Positions 44,350 through 53,734 of a stretch of DNA of 64,000 bases are shown piece by piece (position 1 is the stretch's first letter; the number at the start of each line of letters is the position of its first letter). Made by a program: the position numbers and the translations under genes. The notes below the pieces were generated by a model that did no database searches, was not told the DNA's origin, and saw only the letters and a program-made list of their open reading frames with translations. The stretch spans positions 48,119 through 112,118 of the forward strand of contig CAVRGJ010000018.1 in the NCBI GenBank assembly GCA_963720705.1, written 5' to 3'. The stretch comes from DASWJZ01 sp963720705 (GTDB lineage Bacteria > Pseudomonadota > Alphaproteobacteria > Rhizobiales > Afifellaceae).

Positions 44350-44906
44350 GACGCCTTCGGACCCGGTTCGCTGGGCCCTCCGGCCATGTGCCGGACCCAC
44401 CCGACGAGATAGGCGGCGGCCGAAGCCACCGTCAGAATGGCGACGGCGCCGACGATGACTCCAATCAGATGCCCGAACGCCGCGACTCCGGAGCGCTCGC
44501 CGAGAACGAGGGCTATCAGGACAATCTGCGCCACCGTGTTCACCTTGGAGACCCACAAGGGGTGTACCGCCATTGGGTTGCTAAGAACATAGGCAAGCAG
44601 CATGGCGCCGATGATGAAGAGGTCGCGGCTCACGACGAGCACGATCAGCCAAGCCGGCAGTTCGCCCTTAAATCCAAGAGTAACGAAGACGGAGACGAGC
44701 AGCGCCTTGTCGGCGACCGGGTCGAGATAGGCGCCAAGCTCGGAGGTGGCCCCGAACCTTTTGGCGATGAAACCATCAGCGGCGTCGGAAAGGCCGGCAA
44801 GGATGAACAGCAGCGCCGCGGCCAGATACCGGTCCGCAATCATCAGCCAAACGATAAGCGGAACGCCGATCAGGCGGGCAAGGGTGATGAAGTTCGGTAG
44901 GGTCAA
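44346..44906 (-). CDS. pgsA: CDP-alcohol phosphatidyltransferase (PgsA-like)
   Basis: Probably phosphatidylglycerophosphate synthase of the inner membrane. 186 residues with about six membrane segments. The CDP-alcohol motif is present as DAADGFIAKRFG...GAYLDPVADKAL, with Lys where the usual Arg follows Ala. The start is the TTG at 44906 (LTLPNFITLARLIGVPL), typical of PgsA N-termini. A cardiolipin-synthase-type CDP-alcohol transferase is an alternative. It overlaps the PerM gene by four bases and is divergent from purM. Confidence 0.85.
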   Translation of the reverse strand: MTLPNFITLARLIGVPLIVWLMIADRYLAAALLFILAGLSDAADGFIAKRFGATSELGAYLDPVADKALLVSVFVTLGFKGELPAWLIVLVVSRDLFIIGAMLLAYVLSNPMAVHPLWVSKVNTVAQIVLIALVLGERSGVAAFGHLIGVIVGAVAILTVASAAAYLVGWVRHMAGGPSEPGPKAS

Positions 44907-45017
44907 GACGAGACCTGGCGTAACAGAAGCGCAATGGCGGAGAAGAAGAGCGCGTCCGCCGGCAAAATAGCCGGCGTTCTTGCAATCCCCCTGCCGGCAC
45001 TCTAGGCGCTAGCCAGA

Positions 45018-46080
45018 ATGCCGAACGAACGCAATACCCTGACCTACCGCGACGCCGGGGTCGATATCGACGCCGGGATGGCGCTGGTTGAGCGGATCAA
45101 GCCCGCCGCGGCAGCCACAAAACGCCCCGGAATCATGGGCGGGCTCGGCGGCTTCGGCGCGCTCTTCGACACCAAGGCTGCCGGCTTCCGCGATCCCGTG
45201 CTTGTCGCGACGACCGACGGAGTCGGCACAAAGCTCAAGATCGCGATCGAAAGCGGCGAGCACGCGACGCTCGGCATCGACCTTGTCGCAATGTGCGTCA
45301 ACGATCTCGTCGTCCAGGGTGCCGAGCCACTCTTCTTCCTCGATTACTTCGCTACCTCTGCGCTTGATGTCGAAGCGGCGGCGACAATCATCGAGAGCAT
45401 CGCCGAAGGTTGCCGCATCGCCGGCGCAGCGCTCGTCGGCGGCGAGACGGCGGAAATGCCTGGGCTCTACGGCAAAGGCGACTACGACCTTGCCGGCTTC
45501 GCCGTCGGCGCGGTCGAGCGCGACCAGATTCTTCCGCGCAATGTCGCAGGCCGGCGACATTGTGCTCGGGCTCGCTTCTGCCGGCCTGCATTCGAACGGC
45601 TTCTCGCTAGTGCGCCGCGTCGTCGCGATGAGCGGGCTTGGCTGGTCCGATCCAGCGCCGTTCGAGCCCAGTGCCAAGCTTGGTGCGGCGCTGCTTCGGC
45701 CCACCCGCATTTACGTCCGCGCGTGTCTCGACGCGATCCGCGAGACTGGCGGCGTGAAGGCGCTCGCACATATCACCGGCGGCGGGCTCGTCGACAACGT
45801 GCCGCGCGTCATCCCTGAGAACCTCGCGGCCGAGATCGACCTTGCGGCGATCAAGGTCCCGCCCGTCTTCCGCTGGCTCGCGGGTCCGGTCGCGCCGGCG
45901 GAGATGCTGCGCACCTTCAACTGCGGGATCGGCATGGTTCTGGTCGTCGCGCCGGAGGCCGCCGACGGTGCCGTCGCTGTGCTTGAGCGCCACGGTGAGA
46001 CAGTGACGACGATTGGCCGAATCGCGCCGCGGAAAGCGGACGCCGTCGCGCTCACCGGCCGGCTCGTTCTCGATGGCTGA
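45018..46080 (+). CDS. purM: Phosphoribosylformylglycinamidine cyclo-ligase PurM (frameshifted)
   Basis: Fifth step of purine synthesis, giving aminoimidazole ribonucleotide. About 353 residues after repair. Frame 1 has LTYRDAGVDIDAGMALVERIK, PGIMGGLGGFGALFD, VATTDGVGTKLK and GGETAEMPGLY and runs to ERDQILP. The next frame continues with QAGDIVLGLASAGLHSNGFSL, AHITGGGLVDNVPRV and FNCGIGMVLVV to the stop at 46080. One extra base at about 45530-45540 explains the break. It overlaps purN by eight bases, a normal purMN operon, so inactivation is not expected. Confidence 0.93.
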
Positions 46081-46732
46081 ATCGAAGCGCAAGACCGCGG
46101 TACTGATCTCCGGGCGCGGCAGCAACCTCGCCGCGTTGATCGCCGCCGCGGAGGACGTACGCTACCCGGCAAAGATTGTGCTCGTCGCCTCCGACAACCC
46201 CGATGCGCCCGGCCTCGCTTTCGCGCGCGACGCCGCCATCGCGACGAAAGCCGTCGATCGCCGCGCGTTCGTAACGAAGGCCGCGTTCGAGGCGGCGCTC
46301 GACAAAGCGCTTCGCGACGCCGGCGTCGAGTTGATCTGCCTCGCGGGCTTCATGCGGCTCTTGTCGCCGAGTTTCGTCGAGGCGTGGCGCGATCGTATCT
46401 TGAACATCCATCCGTCGCTGCTGCCGCTTTTTCCCGGCCTCGACACGCATCAACGTGCGCTCGCCGCCGGCGTCAGGCTGCACGGCGCGACCGTGCATTT
46501 CGTCAGAACGGAGGTGGACGCCGGTCCGATTGTCGCGCAGGGCGCCGCGCCGGTTTTGCCCGGCGATACGCCGGAGACGCTTGCCGCGCGCGTGCTCGCA
46601 GTCGAGCATCGCCTTTATCCAATGGCGCTGAAGCTCGTCGCGGGCGGACGCGCGAAAGTCGTCGGCGATCGCGTTGCGATCGAGGGCGAAAAAATTGCGC
46701 CCGCCGCTGCCCTCTTCGTGCCTTCGGACTAA
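46073..46732 (+). CDS. purN: Phosphoribosylglycinamide formyltransferase PurN
   Basis: Formyl-tetrahydrofolate-dependent third step of purine synthesis. 219 residues. Motifs: VLISGRGSNLAALI (phosphate loop), LAGFMRLLSPSFVEAW, the catalytic Asn and His in NIHPSLLPLFPGLDTHQRAL, and the Asp in TEVDAGPIVAQ. The start is the ATG at 46073, overlapping the purM stop. A longer frame from 46013 lies within purM. The 3' end overlaps convergent ctaA by four bases. Confidence 0.95.
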   Translation: MAESKRKTAVLISGRGSNLAALIAAAEDVRYPAKIVLVASDNPDAPGLAFARDAAIATKAVDRRAFVTKAAFEAALDKALRDAGVELICLAGFMRLLSPSFVEAWRDRILNIHPSLLPLFPGLDTHQRALAAGVRLHGATVHFVRTEVDAGPIVAQGAAPVLPGDTPETLAARVLAVEHRLYPMALKLVAGGRAKVVGDRVAIEGEKIAPAAALFVPSD

Positions 46733-47790
46733 TCCGCTCTCCGCTCAAAGACGCTCGCGTTCCACACGAGCACGAAGAGCAGGATCATCGCGATAGCCTG
46801 ATGCACGAGCGCAAGCCGAGTCGGCACCGCTTGGATCAGCGTAGAAATCCCGACCGCGACCTGCACCAGCACGAGCACCGCCATCAGGACGGCGCGAGCG
46901 CGCGCCGCCGGCTCGCCGCGGCGAAGCATCCCGAAGGCGTAGGCGAGGATCGCCGCGGAGAGCATGTAGGCGCCGAGGCGGTGGTTGAACTGGATGGTCG
47001 TCAGGTTCTGGAACGCGTTCCGCCAGATCGGCTCCAGCATGCCGAGCCCGTGCGGCACGATCTGGCCGTCCATCAGCGGCCAGGTGTTGTAGACAAGGCC
47101 GGCGTCGCGTCCGGCGACGAGTCCGCCGAGCGCGACCTGCAGAAGCGCAAGCACTACGAGCGCGCGGGTCGCAAACCGCCGCGCACCGGAAGCAGGCTCG
47201 CGTATCGCTCCGCCAAAGCGCACGAAGAGCGCAATCAAGGCGGTGAAGAGCAGAGCGGCAAGCGTCAGATGCAGCGTGAGCTTGAGCGGGGCGACCGCCG
47301 TCATTCCTGGTTGAAGCCCCGAGGCGACCATGATCCACCCGACGACGCCCTGGGCGGCAAGCAGGATACCGACGCCGGCGAGCGTGACGGCGGTGCGGAG
47401 CGGCACGCTCCGCCTGCCGACGAACCAGAAGAAGCCAGCGACATAGACGAGCCCGATGAAGCGCCCGAGTTCGCGGTGCGCCCACTCCCACCAGAAGATC
47501 GTGCGAAAATCGGCAAGGCTCATGCCGCGATTCAGGAGCGCATATTGCGGGCTGTGCCGATAGAGATCGAATGCCGATTGCCAACTCGCGTCGTCAAGCG
47601 GCGGCACCGTCCCGGTGACGAGGTCCCACTCGGTGATGGAAAGGCCGGATTCGGTGAGCCGCGTCGCGCCGCCGACCATGACCATGGCGAAGACGAGAAG
47701 GATCAGGAAGAGCAACCAGCTGCGGAGGCCGCGGGCTTCGACCGCGGCCGCGGCGACGGCCTCTTCCGTGTCGGCTGAAAGCGCGACCAT
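46729..47790 (-). CDS. ctaA: Heme A synthase (CtaA/Cox15 type)
   Basis: Oxidises heme O to heme A for cytochrome aa3. 353 residues with eight membrane segments. Conserved blocks and heme-ligand histidines: GGATRLTESGLSITEW, WWEWAHRELGRFIGL, LKLTLHLTLAALLF, IQFNHRLGAYML and ALVHQAIAMILL. It resembles the type 2 CtaA found in alphaproteobacteria and mitochondria. GGAG (complement of 47794-47799) lies a few bases before the ATG at 47790. It stands alone on its strand in this position. Confidence 0.95.
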   Translation of the reverse strand: MVALSADTEEAVAAAAVEARGLRSWLLFLILLVFAMVMVGGATRLTESGLSITEWDLVTGTVPPLDDASWQSAFDLYRHSPQYALLNRGMSLADFRTIFWWEWAHRELGRFIGLVYVAGFFWFVGRRSVPLRTAVTLAGVGILLAAQGVVGWIMVASGLQPGMTAVAPLKLTLHLTLAALLFTALIALFVRFGGAIREPASGARRFATRALVVLALLQVALGGLVAGRDAGLVYNTWPLMDGQIVPHGLGMLEPIWRNAFQNLTTIQFNHRLGAYMLSAAILAYAFGMLRRGEPAARARAVLMAVLVLVQVAVGISTLIQAVPTRLALVHQAIAMILLFVLVWNASVFERRAD

Positions 47791-47898
47791 TGTTCTCCTT
47801 AGGAGCCATGTTCCACGCCGGCAAGCCGCCGCAGCGTGACACCCGGTCGCGAGCCCTCCGCTTGCGGCCCCGGGCGATGCGCCCTAGCACCCACTTCG

Positions 47899-48114
47899 AT
47901 GCCGCAGCGCCTCAAGAAATTCATCGGGACGATTCTCCTCGTCGCATTCGTCAGTGTCTATGCGCTGACGGCGATGACCGTCGCTGCAGCGAAGCTTCCG
48001 GGAACGTCGGGGCTGACGCAGCTGATCTACTTCGTCATCGCCGGCACAATCTGGGTCATCCCCGCAGCCGCACTTATCGCCTGGATGCAAAAGCCGGGAA
48101 AGACAAACCCTTAG
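47899..48114 (+). CDS. DUF2842 small membrane protein
   Basis: 71 residues with two membrane helices (IGTILLVAFVSVYALTAM and LIYFVIAGTIWVIPAAAL) joined by a short loop, ending in WMQKPGKTNP. This is the DUF2842 pattern, restricted mainly to alphaproteobacteria. Function unknown. I chose the ATG at 47899 because MPQRLKKFIGT then precedes the first helix directly. It is divergent from ctaA (108 bases) and its stop overlaps the end of the convergent deacetylase gene. Confidence 0.8.
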   Translation: MPQRLKKFIGTILLVAFVSVYALTAMTVAAAKLPGTSGLTQLIYFVIAGTIWVIPAAALIAWMQKPGKTNP

Positions 48115-49142
48115 CTTGCTTTCCGGATTCTTGTTCTAATGTCCCAGAGGCCCGGCGTCAGAAGCACATCGAGGAAGCGCGGCTCCTGGAAGAGCCCATT
48201 GACCGACACCCGCGGCAGCCCGTGGCGTGTGCCCTGTGCCGGGATATATCCGGGCTGCGTTGTGAAGGAGGCGCGAAGGCCGGCCTCCTTCGTAAGCACT
48301 GCTTCCCGGGCGCCGGCGGCGGCCGGATTGCCGTAGGGGAAGGCGAGGCTCGTTGGGCGGCTGCCGAGCTTTGCGGCGATCGCCTCGACGCTGCCAGTGA
48401 TCTCGGCGAGCGCAGCCTCACGCGAAAGCTTGGCCAGCGTCGGGTGGGTCATCGTGTGAGCGCCGATCGAACAAAGCGGATCGGCTGCGATCTGCGAGAC
48501 TTCGTCCCAGTCCATGACGAGATCGCGAGCGAGCTCGGCAAGGTCGAGGCCGTGGGCCTTGGAAAGCGCTCGGATCGCAGCGCGCTGTCCGACCTCATCG
48601 ACTTCGATTGCAAGCCAACGCCGCCAGAGAAAGAACGCCCGCTCCTTTTCCGCAGGGCTTCGTGTCGGAAGCACCCGCTTCGGCTCATCCGGCGCATCGA
48701 TGGAATCGACTGCCGCGATGATCCGCTCGAGCGCCTCCCACCAGATCTCCGAGGTGCGCTCGGTGAAGCCCGGACAGACGTAGACCGTAAACGGCACCTG
48801 ATAGTGTTGGAAGACCGGCAGAGCATGTACAAGATTGTCGCGGTAACCGTCGTCGAGCGTCACCGCGATCCGTCGTGGGTCGGCGCGCCCCGGCGCCGCG
48901 ATCTCTTCGATCGGCACGAAGCGCCAGCCTTTGGCTTTCAGATGGCCAAGCAGGCGATCGAGGAATTCCGGCGTGATCGAAAGCAGCGCATTCGGCTGGA
49001 ACGCGGCGTCCGACGCCGGCACAACGCGGTGGAGCGTCACCACGAAGCCGGAGGCGTCGGCGGCGGCCGGAAGCCACGCCGGCGCACGTGCGATGGCGAG
49101 CATCTCGAGCGCAGCCCGGATCAACTCATGACGACCTGACAT
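48111..49142 (-). CDS. Polysaccharide deacetylase family protein
   Basis: 343 residues with the NodB-homology domain. The catalytic Asp pair lies in VTLDDGYRDNL and the metal histidines in HTMTHPTLAKL. FPYGNPAAAG is a further NodB-type motif. No signal peptide is visible. The first ~30 residues are helical and of mixed charge. The context, just downstream of the Wzc-like gene on the same strand (27-base gap) and beside wza and glycosyltransferase genes, suggests modification of an exopolysaccharide or its lipid-linked repeat (inference). Confidence 0.88.
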   Translation of the reverse strand: MSGRHELIRAALEMLAIARAPAWLPAAADASGFVVTLHRVVPASDAAFQPNALLSITPEFLDRLLGHLKAKGWRFVPIEEIAAPGRADPRRIAVTLDDGYRDNLVHALPVFQHYQVPFTVYVCPGFTERTSEIWWEALERIIAAVDSIDAPDEPKRVLPTRSPAEKERAFFLWRRWLAIEVDEVGQRAAIRALSKAHGLDLAELARDLVMDWDEVSQIAADPLCSIGAHTMTHPTLAKLSREAALAEITGSVEAIAAKLGSRPTSLAFPYGNPAAAGAREAVLTKEAGLRASFTTQPGYIPAQGTRHGLPRVSVNGLFQEPRFLDVLLTPGLWDIRTRIRKAS

Positions 49143-49169
49143 CTCCCGGTGCGGTCCATTGAGGCCGCC

Positions 49170-51380
49170 TCAGGCGGCCGCACTCTCTTCACGACCGCCG
49201 AGCTCGCTCGCGTACCTGATGATGACGGCGCTCTTCGCGCCGCGCACAAGCGCCGTGTCGTAAACTTCCGCTCGCAAGCGCTCGGTCGTCTCCGGACCGC
49301 AGACGATCGCCGCTACGTCGGGACGCAAGTGCTCGTCGGGCCAGTCGTCGAGCTTATCGGCGGCAATTATGACCTTGTCATAGCTGTGGGCGAGCGCGGC
49401 GATGACGAGTTGCAGGCGCTGCATCGGCGGGTCCTCACCGTTCGCGCCGTAAGGGATGATGTGCACGCGCGCGGTCTCGTCGCGCTGGATGACTTCGCCG
49501 AAGGCCGCGGAGCCGGCCAGGAGATCGCAGAGGCCCGGACGCTCGTGGCCGAGCGCGTCCGAGGGCTTGCGGCCAATGTCGATCACAATGCAACGGAGCT
49601 TCTGGGCGGCGGCCTGACGCGCAGCGGAGAAAGCCAGGCCCCCTGCCCCTTCGCCGCCCTCCGCGCCGGCGAAAAGCGCAAGCCGTATCGAACGGTCGGA
49701 CACGATTTCTGCAAGCTCATTCGTCTCCGTCTTTTCGGCCTCGGCCTCGGAACCTGCAGCAACGGGCTCGTCTTCCATCCGGTGCTCGCTCTCCGCCTCC
49801 TCCTCTTCACGGAATGGCCTTTCCGAACCCTCGAAATCCTCCGCAGCACGCGCGGCGGTTCGATCCGGCTCGTCGTCCGGCTCGGGTTCGGGCTCGTCGG
49901 CCGTCACCGACGTCAAGCGCAGCGTCTCCGCTTCTCCGACCACCACCTTGAAGCCGATCATCCGGAACGCGCGGCCCGACGTGAATTCTTTAAGGAGCAC
50001 GACCGCTGCCGCGATCAGGAGAGCCGCAATGGCGGCTGCAATCGACATCATCGTCTTCTTCGGGAAGGACGGGTCGGTCGGTTGAGCTGCGCGCGAAATG
50101 ATGCGCGCGTCGGCCGGAAGATAATTTGCATCGGTCCGCGCTGCGGCTTCACGATAGCGTGCCAGGAACGATTCAAGCAGATCGCGCTGCGCCGTCGCCT
50201 CGCGCTGCAACGCCCTGAGCTCGATCCCCTGATCGTTTGAGCGGGAGACGTCCACCTTGGCGTCGTTCAGACTCTTCAGCAGCGACTCCTCGCGCGCCGC
50301 GGCGATGCGCGCAGCCGTCTGCAGGGAGGCGAGGACCTTCTTCGCCTCGCTACGGATCTGCCCCTCCAGATTGGCGACCTGGCCTTGCAGCGCGCGGATG
50401 CGCGGGTGCCCCGGAAGCAGCGTCGTGGAGAGCTCGGCGATCTGCGCCTGCAGCGCCACCTCGCGTTCGCGCAGGCGCTGGATCAACTGCGAGTTCAGCA
50501 CTTCCTCGGAGGAGTCGAGCGGGCTGCCTTCGTCGAGGAGCTTCTGAACGAGATCGGCGCGTGCCTCCGCTTCGGCCCGCGCTGCCCGCGCTCGCGCCAA
50601 CTCCGCATTGATGTCGCCGAGCTGTTGCGTCGAAAGGTTGCTCGGGCTGGTGCCGCCGCTGCTGCCGGTATCCTGACCCGTTCCATCCACGTCGAAGAGG
50701 CCGTGGGTCGTCTGGTAGTCCGCGACCGCCTGCTCGGCGTCGGCCACCCGCCCGCGCAGGCGCTCGATCTCCTGCTGCAGCCACTCGGTCGCCGCGACCG
50801 CCGATTGGCGCTTCGCGTCCTGCTGCAGCTTGACGAAGGCATCGGCCACTTCATTGGCGACATCCGCCGCAAGTTGCGGATTGGATGCGGAGAACTCGAC
50901 GCCGATCACGCGCGACTTCTGCACGGGGAAGACCGACAGACGGTCGAAATAGCTCTCCATGACCCGCTGGCGGATCGACGATTCCGTTGGGCTTTTCTTG
51001 AGCCCGACCGCGATGAGCAGCGAGCGAATCATCGACGGGTTGCTGGCCGGATCGAACTCCGGGCGGCTCGTGAGATTGAGGCTGTCGATGACGGCGTCAG
51101 CGATCTCGCGCGACTTCAAGACCTCGACCTGGCTCTGGATCGCCGATTCGTCAAAATCCGAGGTGGTGTCGGTCGTTTGATCGCGCGGGCGGGTCAGCGG
51201 TGATTCGCGCTGTTCGATGAGGATCCGCGTATCCGCCGTATAGGTCGGCGTGACGAAGCTCAGGCCGACATAGGTGCCGATCGCAACGCAAACCGCGAGC
51301 CCTGCAAAGAGCCAGGCGCGGTGCCAAAGCGCATGCGACAAAGCGCGGAGGTCGAGCTCCGTCTCACCAATCTGCGCCAT
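49170..51380 (-). CDS. Wzc/GumC-like polysaccharide co-polymerase with degenerate kinase-like domain
   Basis: 736 residues. The N-terminal Wzz-type domain has two membrane helices (about 25-45 and 445-470) around a long periplasmic coiled coil with QLAADVANEVADAFV and ITELSTTLLPGHP-like LSTTLLPGHPRIRAL. An acidic cytoplasmic linker (EPEPEPDDEP and following) leads to a BY-kinase-like domain: RLALFAGAEGGEGAGGLAFSA, CIVIDIG and PGLCDLLAGSAAFGEVIQ. The P-loop position reads GEGAGG, so the lysine and Ser/Thr are missing, and there is no C-terminal tyrosine cluster. It therefore probably controls chain length without kinase activity. The ATG at 51380 is chosen. It is divergent from wza. Confidence 0.88.
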   Translation of the reverse strand: MAQIGETELDLRALSHALWHRAWLFAGLAVCVAIGTYVGLSFVTPTYTADTRILIEQRESPLTRPRDQTTDTTSDFDESAIQSQVEVLKSREIADAVIDSLNLTSRPEFDPASNPSMIRSLLIAVGLKKSPTESSIRQRVMESYFDRLSVFPVQKSRVIGVEFSASNPQLAADVANEVADAFVKLQQDAKRQSAVAATEWLQQEIERLRGRVADAEQAVADYQTTHGLFDVDGTGQDTGSSGGTSPSNLSTQQLGDINAELARARAARAEAEARADLVQKLLDEGSPLDSSEEVLNSQLIQRLREREVALQAQIAELSTTLLPGHPRIRALQGQVANLEGQIRSEAKKVLASLQTAARIAAAREESLLKSLNDAKVDVSRSNDQGIELRALQREATAQRDLLESFLARYREAAARTDANYLPADARIISRAAQPTDPSFPKKTMMSIAAAIAALLIAAAVVLLKEFTSGRAFRMIGFKVVVGEAETLRLTSVTADEPEPEPDDEPDRTAARAAEDFEGSERPFREEEEAESEHRMEDEPVAAGSEAEAEKTETNELAEIVSDRSIRLALFAGAEGGEGAGGLAFSAARQAAAQKLRCIVIDIGRKPSDALGHERPGLCDLLAGSAAFGEVIQRDETARVHIIPYGANGEDPPMQRLQLVIAALAHSYDKVIIAADKLDDWPDEHLRPDVAAIVCGPETTERLRAEVYDTALVRGAKSAVIIRYASELGGREESAAA

Positions 51381-51424
51381 TCCGGTGCTCCGAAAATCCG
51401 GCCGGAGACTAGACCGAGTCATGG

Positions 51425-51439
51425 TTAGGGGGACGTTAA
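51425..51439. promoter_or_regulatory. CtrA-like box in the wza/wzc intergenic region
   Basis: TTAG-N7-TTAA, one mismatch from the CtrA consensus TTAA-N7-TTAA. Two more GTTAA-type words follow within 50 bases. The 148-base region separates the divergent polysaccharide genes. This is a weak prediction from motif alone. Confidence 0.25.
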
Positions 51440-51528
51440 CGCTCGGCAACTATCGTTAATCAGGATTAGCCGCGCGTTAACCACAGGAATACCGCCTGGA
51501 TGCCCAGCCTCGACTCTCGGCTCTCCGG

Positions 51529-52104
51529 ATGAACCCTATGATTCGCTTGCGTTTTCTCGCTCTACTGTTGCTCGCGGGCCTGGCCGCCTCGCTCGCCGCC
51601 TGCAGCGATCGCGCGCCGCTCGTGGAGCCGGCGACAGTCGGCTCCGGGCCGTATCTGCTCGGGCCGGGCGACCGGCTGCGAATCGTGGTCTACGACCAGC
51701 CGAGTCTCACCAATATTTACGAGGTCGACCAGACGGGGGATATCTCGTTCCCGTTGATCGGCGACGTGGCGGTAAGCAATTCGACGGTCGACGAGCTTGC
51801 GCATCGAATCGAGGGGCGGCTTGCGACGAGCTATCTGCGCGACCCCAACGTGACCGTGGAGGTCGCCACCTACCGGCCGTTCTTCGTGCTCGGCGAGGTC
51901 AACAACCCCGGTCAATATCCCTACGTGCCCGGTATCACCGCGGAGACCGCCGTGGCGGTCGCCGGCGGCTTCACCGACCGCGCCAACAAGCGCGTCGTCA
52001 GGCTGAGCCGCACGATCAAGGGAAAGCTCTACGAGTTGCGCATTCAGGTCATCGAGCCGATCCGGCCCGGTGACACGGTCTATGTCCGCGAGAGCCTCTT
52101 CTAG
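51529..52104 (+). CDS. Polysaccharide export lipoprotein (Wza-like)
   Basis: 191 residues. The signal peptide with lipobox LAASLAAC predicts an outer-membrane lipoprotein. The Poly_export domain is clear: YLLGPGDRLRIVVYDQPSL, GDISFPLIGDVAVSN and DPNVTVEVATYRPFFVLGEV, followed by a SLBB-like segment PGQYPYVPGITAETAVAVAGGFT. At this length it has one SLBB domain and lacks the C-terminal helix of E. coli Wza, the short form common in alphaproteobacteria. It opens the EPS operon on the plus strand. Confidence 0.92.
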   Translation: MNPMIRLRFLALLLLAGLAASLAACSDRAPLVEPATVGSGPYLLGPGDRLRIVVYDQPSLTNIYEVDQTGDISFPLIGDVAVSNSTVDELAHRIEGRLATSYLRDPNVTVEVATYRPFFVLGEVNNPGQYPYVPGITAETAVAVAGGFTDRANKRVVRLSRTIKGKLYELRIQVIEPIRPGDTVYVRESLF

Positions 52105-52195
52105 GTACGGCGGTAACCTTAAGGGTTGGATAAATTTGATTCCTTGCGCCCCCGGAGTCACCCAGTCGCTGGGCATTTGAGGCGGGCCCGAGGCC

Positions 52196-53734
52196 ATGGC
52201 TATCGTTGAAACGAGCGGATCGTTCGGCGCGGACGGCGTAATCGCCGCGCCGGCAGTTCCCTATGCACCGGGCCGCACCCCGCTTAACGTCGCCGCCGCG
52301 CAAGTCGCCGCAACGCTCAAGCACCGTGTCGTCACGCCCGGCATCCTTTCAGGGCTCGCTCGCCTCGCCGATTTCGCCGGCCTTGCGATCCTGAGCTTCG
52401 TGATCGCCACCGCCTATGTCGACCCGCGCGACGCCGGAGACTTCGGATACATTCTCGCTTCGCTCCTGCTTCCGGCGGCGACCGTACTCCTGATCGGCAC
52501 CTTCAACGGCTACGGTCTCGGAGATTATCGCCGCACGGCAATCGAAATCGGCCGCGGGGTCAGCATCTGGGCCGCGGTCTTCGGCTGCTTCACGCTCATC
52601 CTGTTCTTCATGAAGATGGGCGAAGAGTTCTCGCGCGTCTGGCTGGCAAGCTGGTTCCTCGGCGGCCTCGTCCTGCTGACCGCGCTGCGCGCGACATTCG
52701 ACAGGCTGATCGTAAGATGGCGGGCCGCCGGCGTGGTCGAACGCCGCGCCGTGCTTGTCGGCGGCGGTGCCGAGGCGGTCGAGCTCATCCACGCGCTGCG
52801 CGCCGAGCCGACCAACGACATCCGCATCTGCGGCGTCTTCGACGATCGCGAGAGCTCCCGCGTACCGGCGCTTGCTGAGGGTCTGCCAAAGCTTGGCCGC
52901 ATCGACGAGCTCTTGGAGTTCGGACGCCAGGCCGAGATCGATATGCTGATCGTGGCGCTGCCGATGGCCGCGGAAGAGCGCCTCGTGAAGCTCTTGAAAA
53001 TCCTTTGGGTGTTGCCGGTCGATATCCGCCTTTCGGCCGGGTCGAGCCGGTTGCGCTTCCGCCCCCGCTCTTATTCCTATGTCGGCTCCGTCCCCTTCCT
53101 CGATCTTTACGACAAGCCGATCGCCGACTGGAACAGAGTCGCAAAGGCCTGCTTCGACCGCGTCGTCGGCAGCATCCTGCTCATGTTCTTCACGCCGGTC
53201 ATGCTCGCCGTCGCGCTCGCCATCAAGCTCGACAGCCGCGGCCCGGTGTTGTTCCGGCAGAAGCGCTACGGCTTCAACAACGAGCTGATCGAGGTGTTCA
53301 AGTTCCGCTCCATGTACACGAACATGACGGACCAGAACGCCGCCAAACTCGCAACCCGCGACGATCCGCGCATCACCCGCGCCGGCCGCTTCATCCGCAA
53401 GACCAGCCTCGACGAGCTTCCGCAGCTCATCAACGTTGCGATCATGGGCAACCTTTCGCTGGTCGGCCCGCGCCCGCATGCGCTCCAGGCGAAGGCCGCC
53501 GACCGCCTCTACGAGCAGGTCGTCGACGGCTATTTCGCCCGCCACCGCGTGAAGCCCGGCATTACCGGCTGGGCGCAGGTCAGCGGATGGCGCGGGGAGA
53601 CCGATACGCCGGAAAAGCTCGAGCGGCGCGTTGAGCACGATCTTTACTACATTGAAAACTGGTCGGTCATCTTTGACCTCTACATCCTGGCGCTGACACC
53701 GTTCCGACTGTTCAACACGGAGAACGCCTTTTGA
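52196..53734 (+). CDS. Undecaprenyl-phosphate sugar phosphotransferase (WcaJ/ExoY type)
   Basis: Starts the polysaccharide repeat by placing a sugar-1-phosphate on undecaprenyl phosphate. 512 residues: four membrane helices, a CoA-binding-like domain (AVLVGGGAEAVELIHAL, GVFDDRESS), a fifth helix (RVVGSILLMFFTPVMLAVAL) and the catalytic domain with RGPVLFRQKRYGFN, VFKFRSMYTN, FIRKTSLDELPQLINV, LVGPRPHA and KPGITGWAQVSGWRGET. The sugar specificity (glucose or galactose) is not determined. It overlaps the next gene by four bases. Confidence 0.93.
   Translation: MAIVETSGSFGADGVIAAPAVPYAPGRTPLNVAAAQVAATLKHRVVTPGILSGLARLADFAGLAILSFVIATAYVDPRDAGDFGYILASLLLPAATVLLIGTFNGYGLGDYRRTAIEIGRGVSIWAAVFGCFTLILFFMKMGEEFSRVWLASWFLGGLVLLTALRATFDRLIVRWRAAGVVERRAVLVGGGAEAVELIHALRAEPTNDIRICGVFDDRESSRVPALAEGLPKLGRIDELLEFGRQAEIDMLIVALPMAAEERLVKLLKILWVLPVDIRLSAGSSRLRFRPRSYSYVGSVPFLDLYDKPIADWNRVAKACFDRVVGSILLMFFTPVMLAVALAIKLDSRGPVLFRQKRYGFNNELIEVFKFRSMYTNMTDQNAAKLATRDDPRITRAGRFIRKTSLDELPQLINVAIMGNLSLVGPRPHALQAKAADRLYEQVVDGYFARHRVKPGITGWAQVSGWRGETDTPEKLERRVEHDLYYIENWSVIFDLYILALTPFRLFNTENAF

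Noticed and set aside
46384..47778. Plus-strand open frame (464 codons) over purN and ctaA
   Set aside because: It crosses two real genes in wrong frames and has a low-complexity charged sequence.
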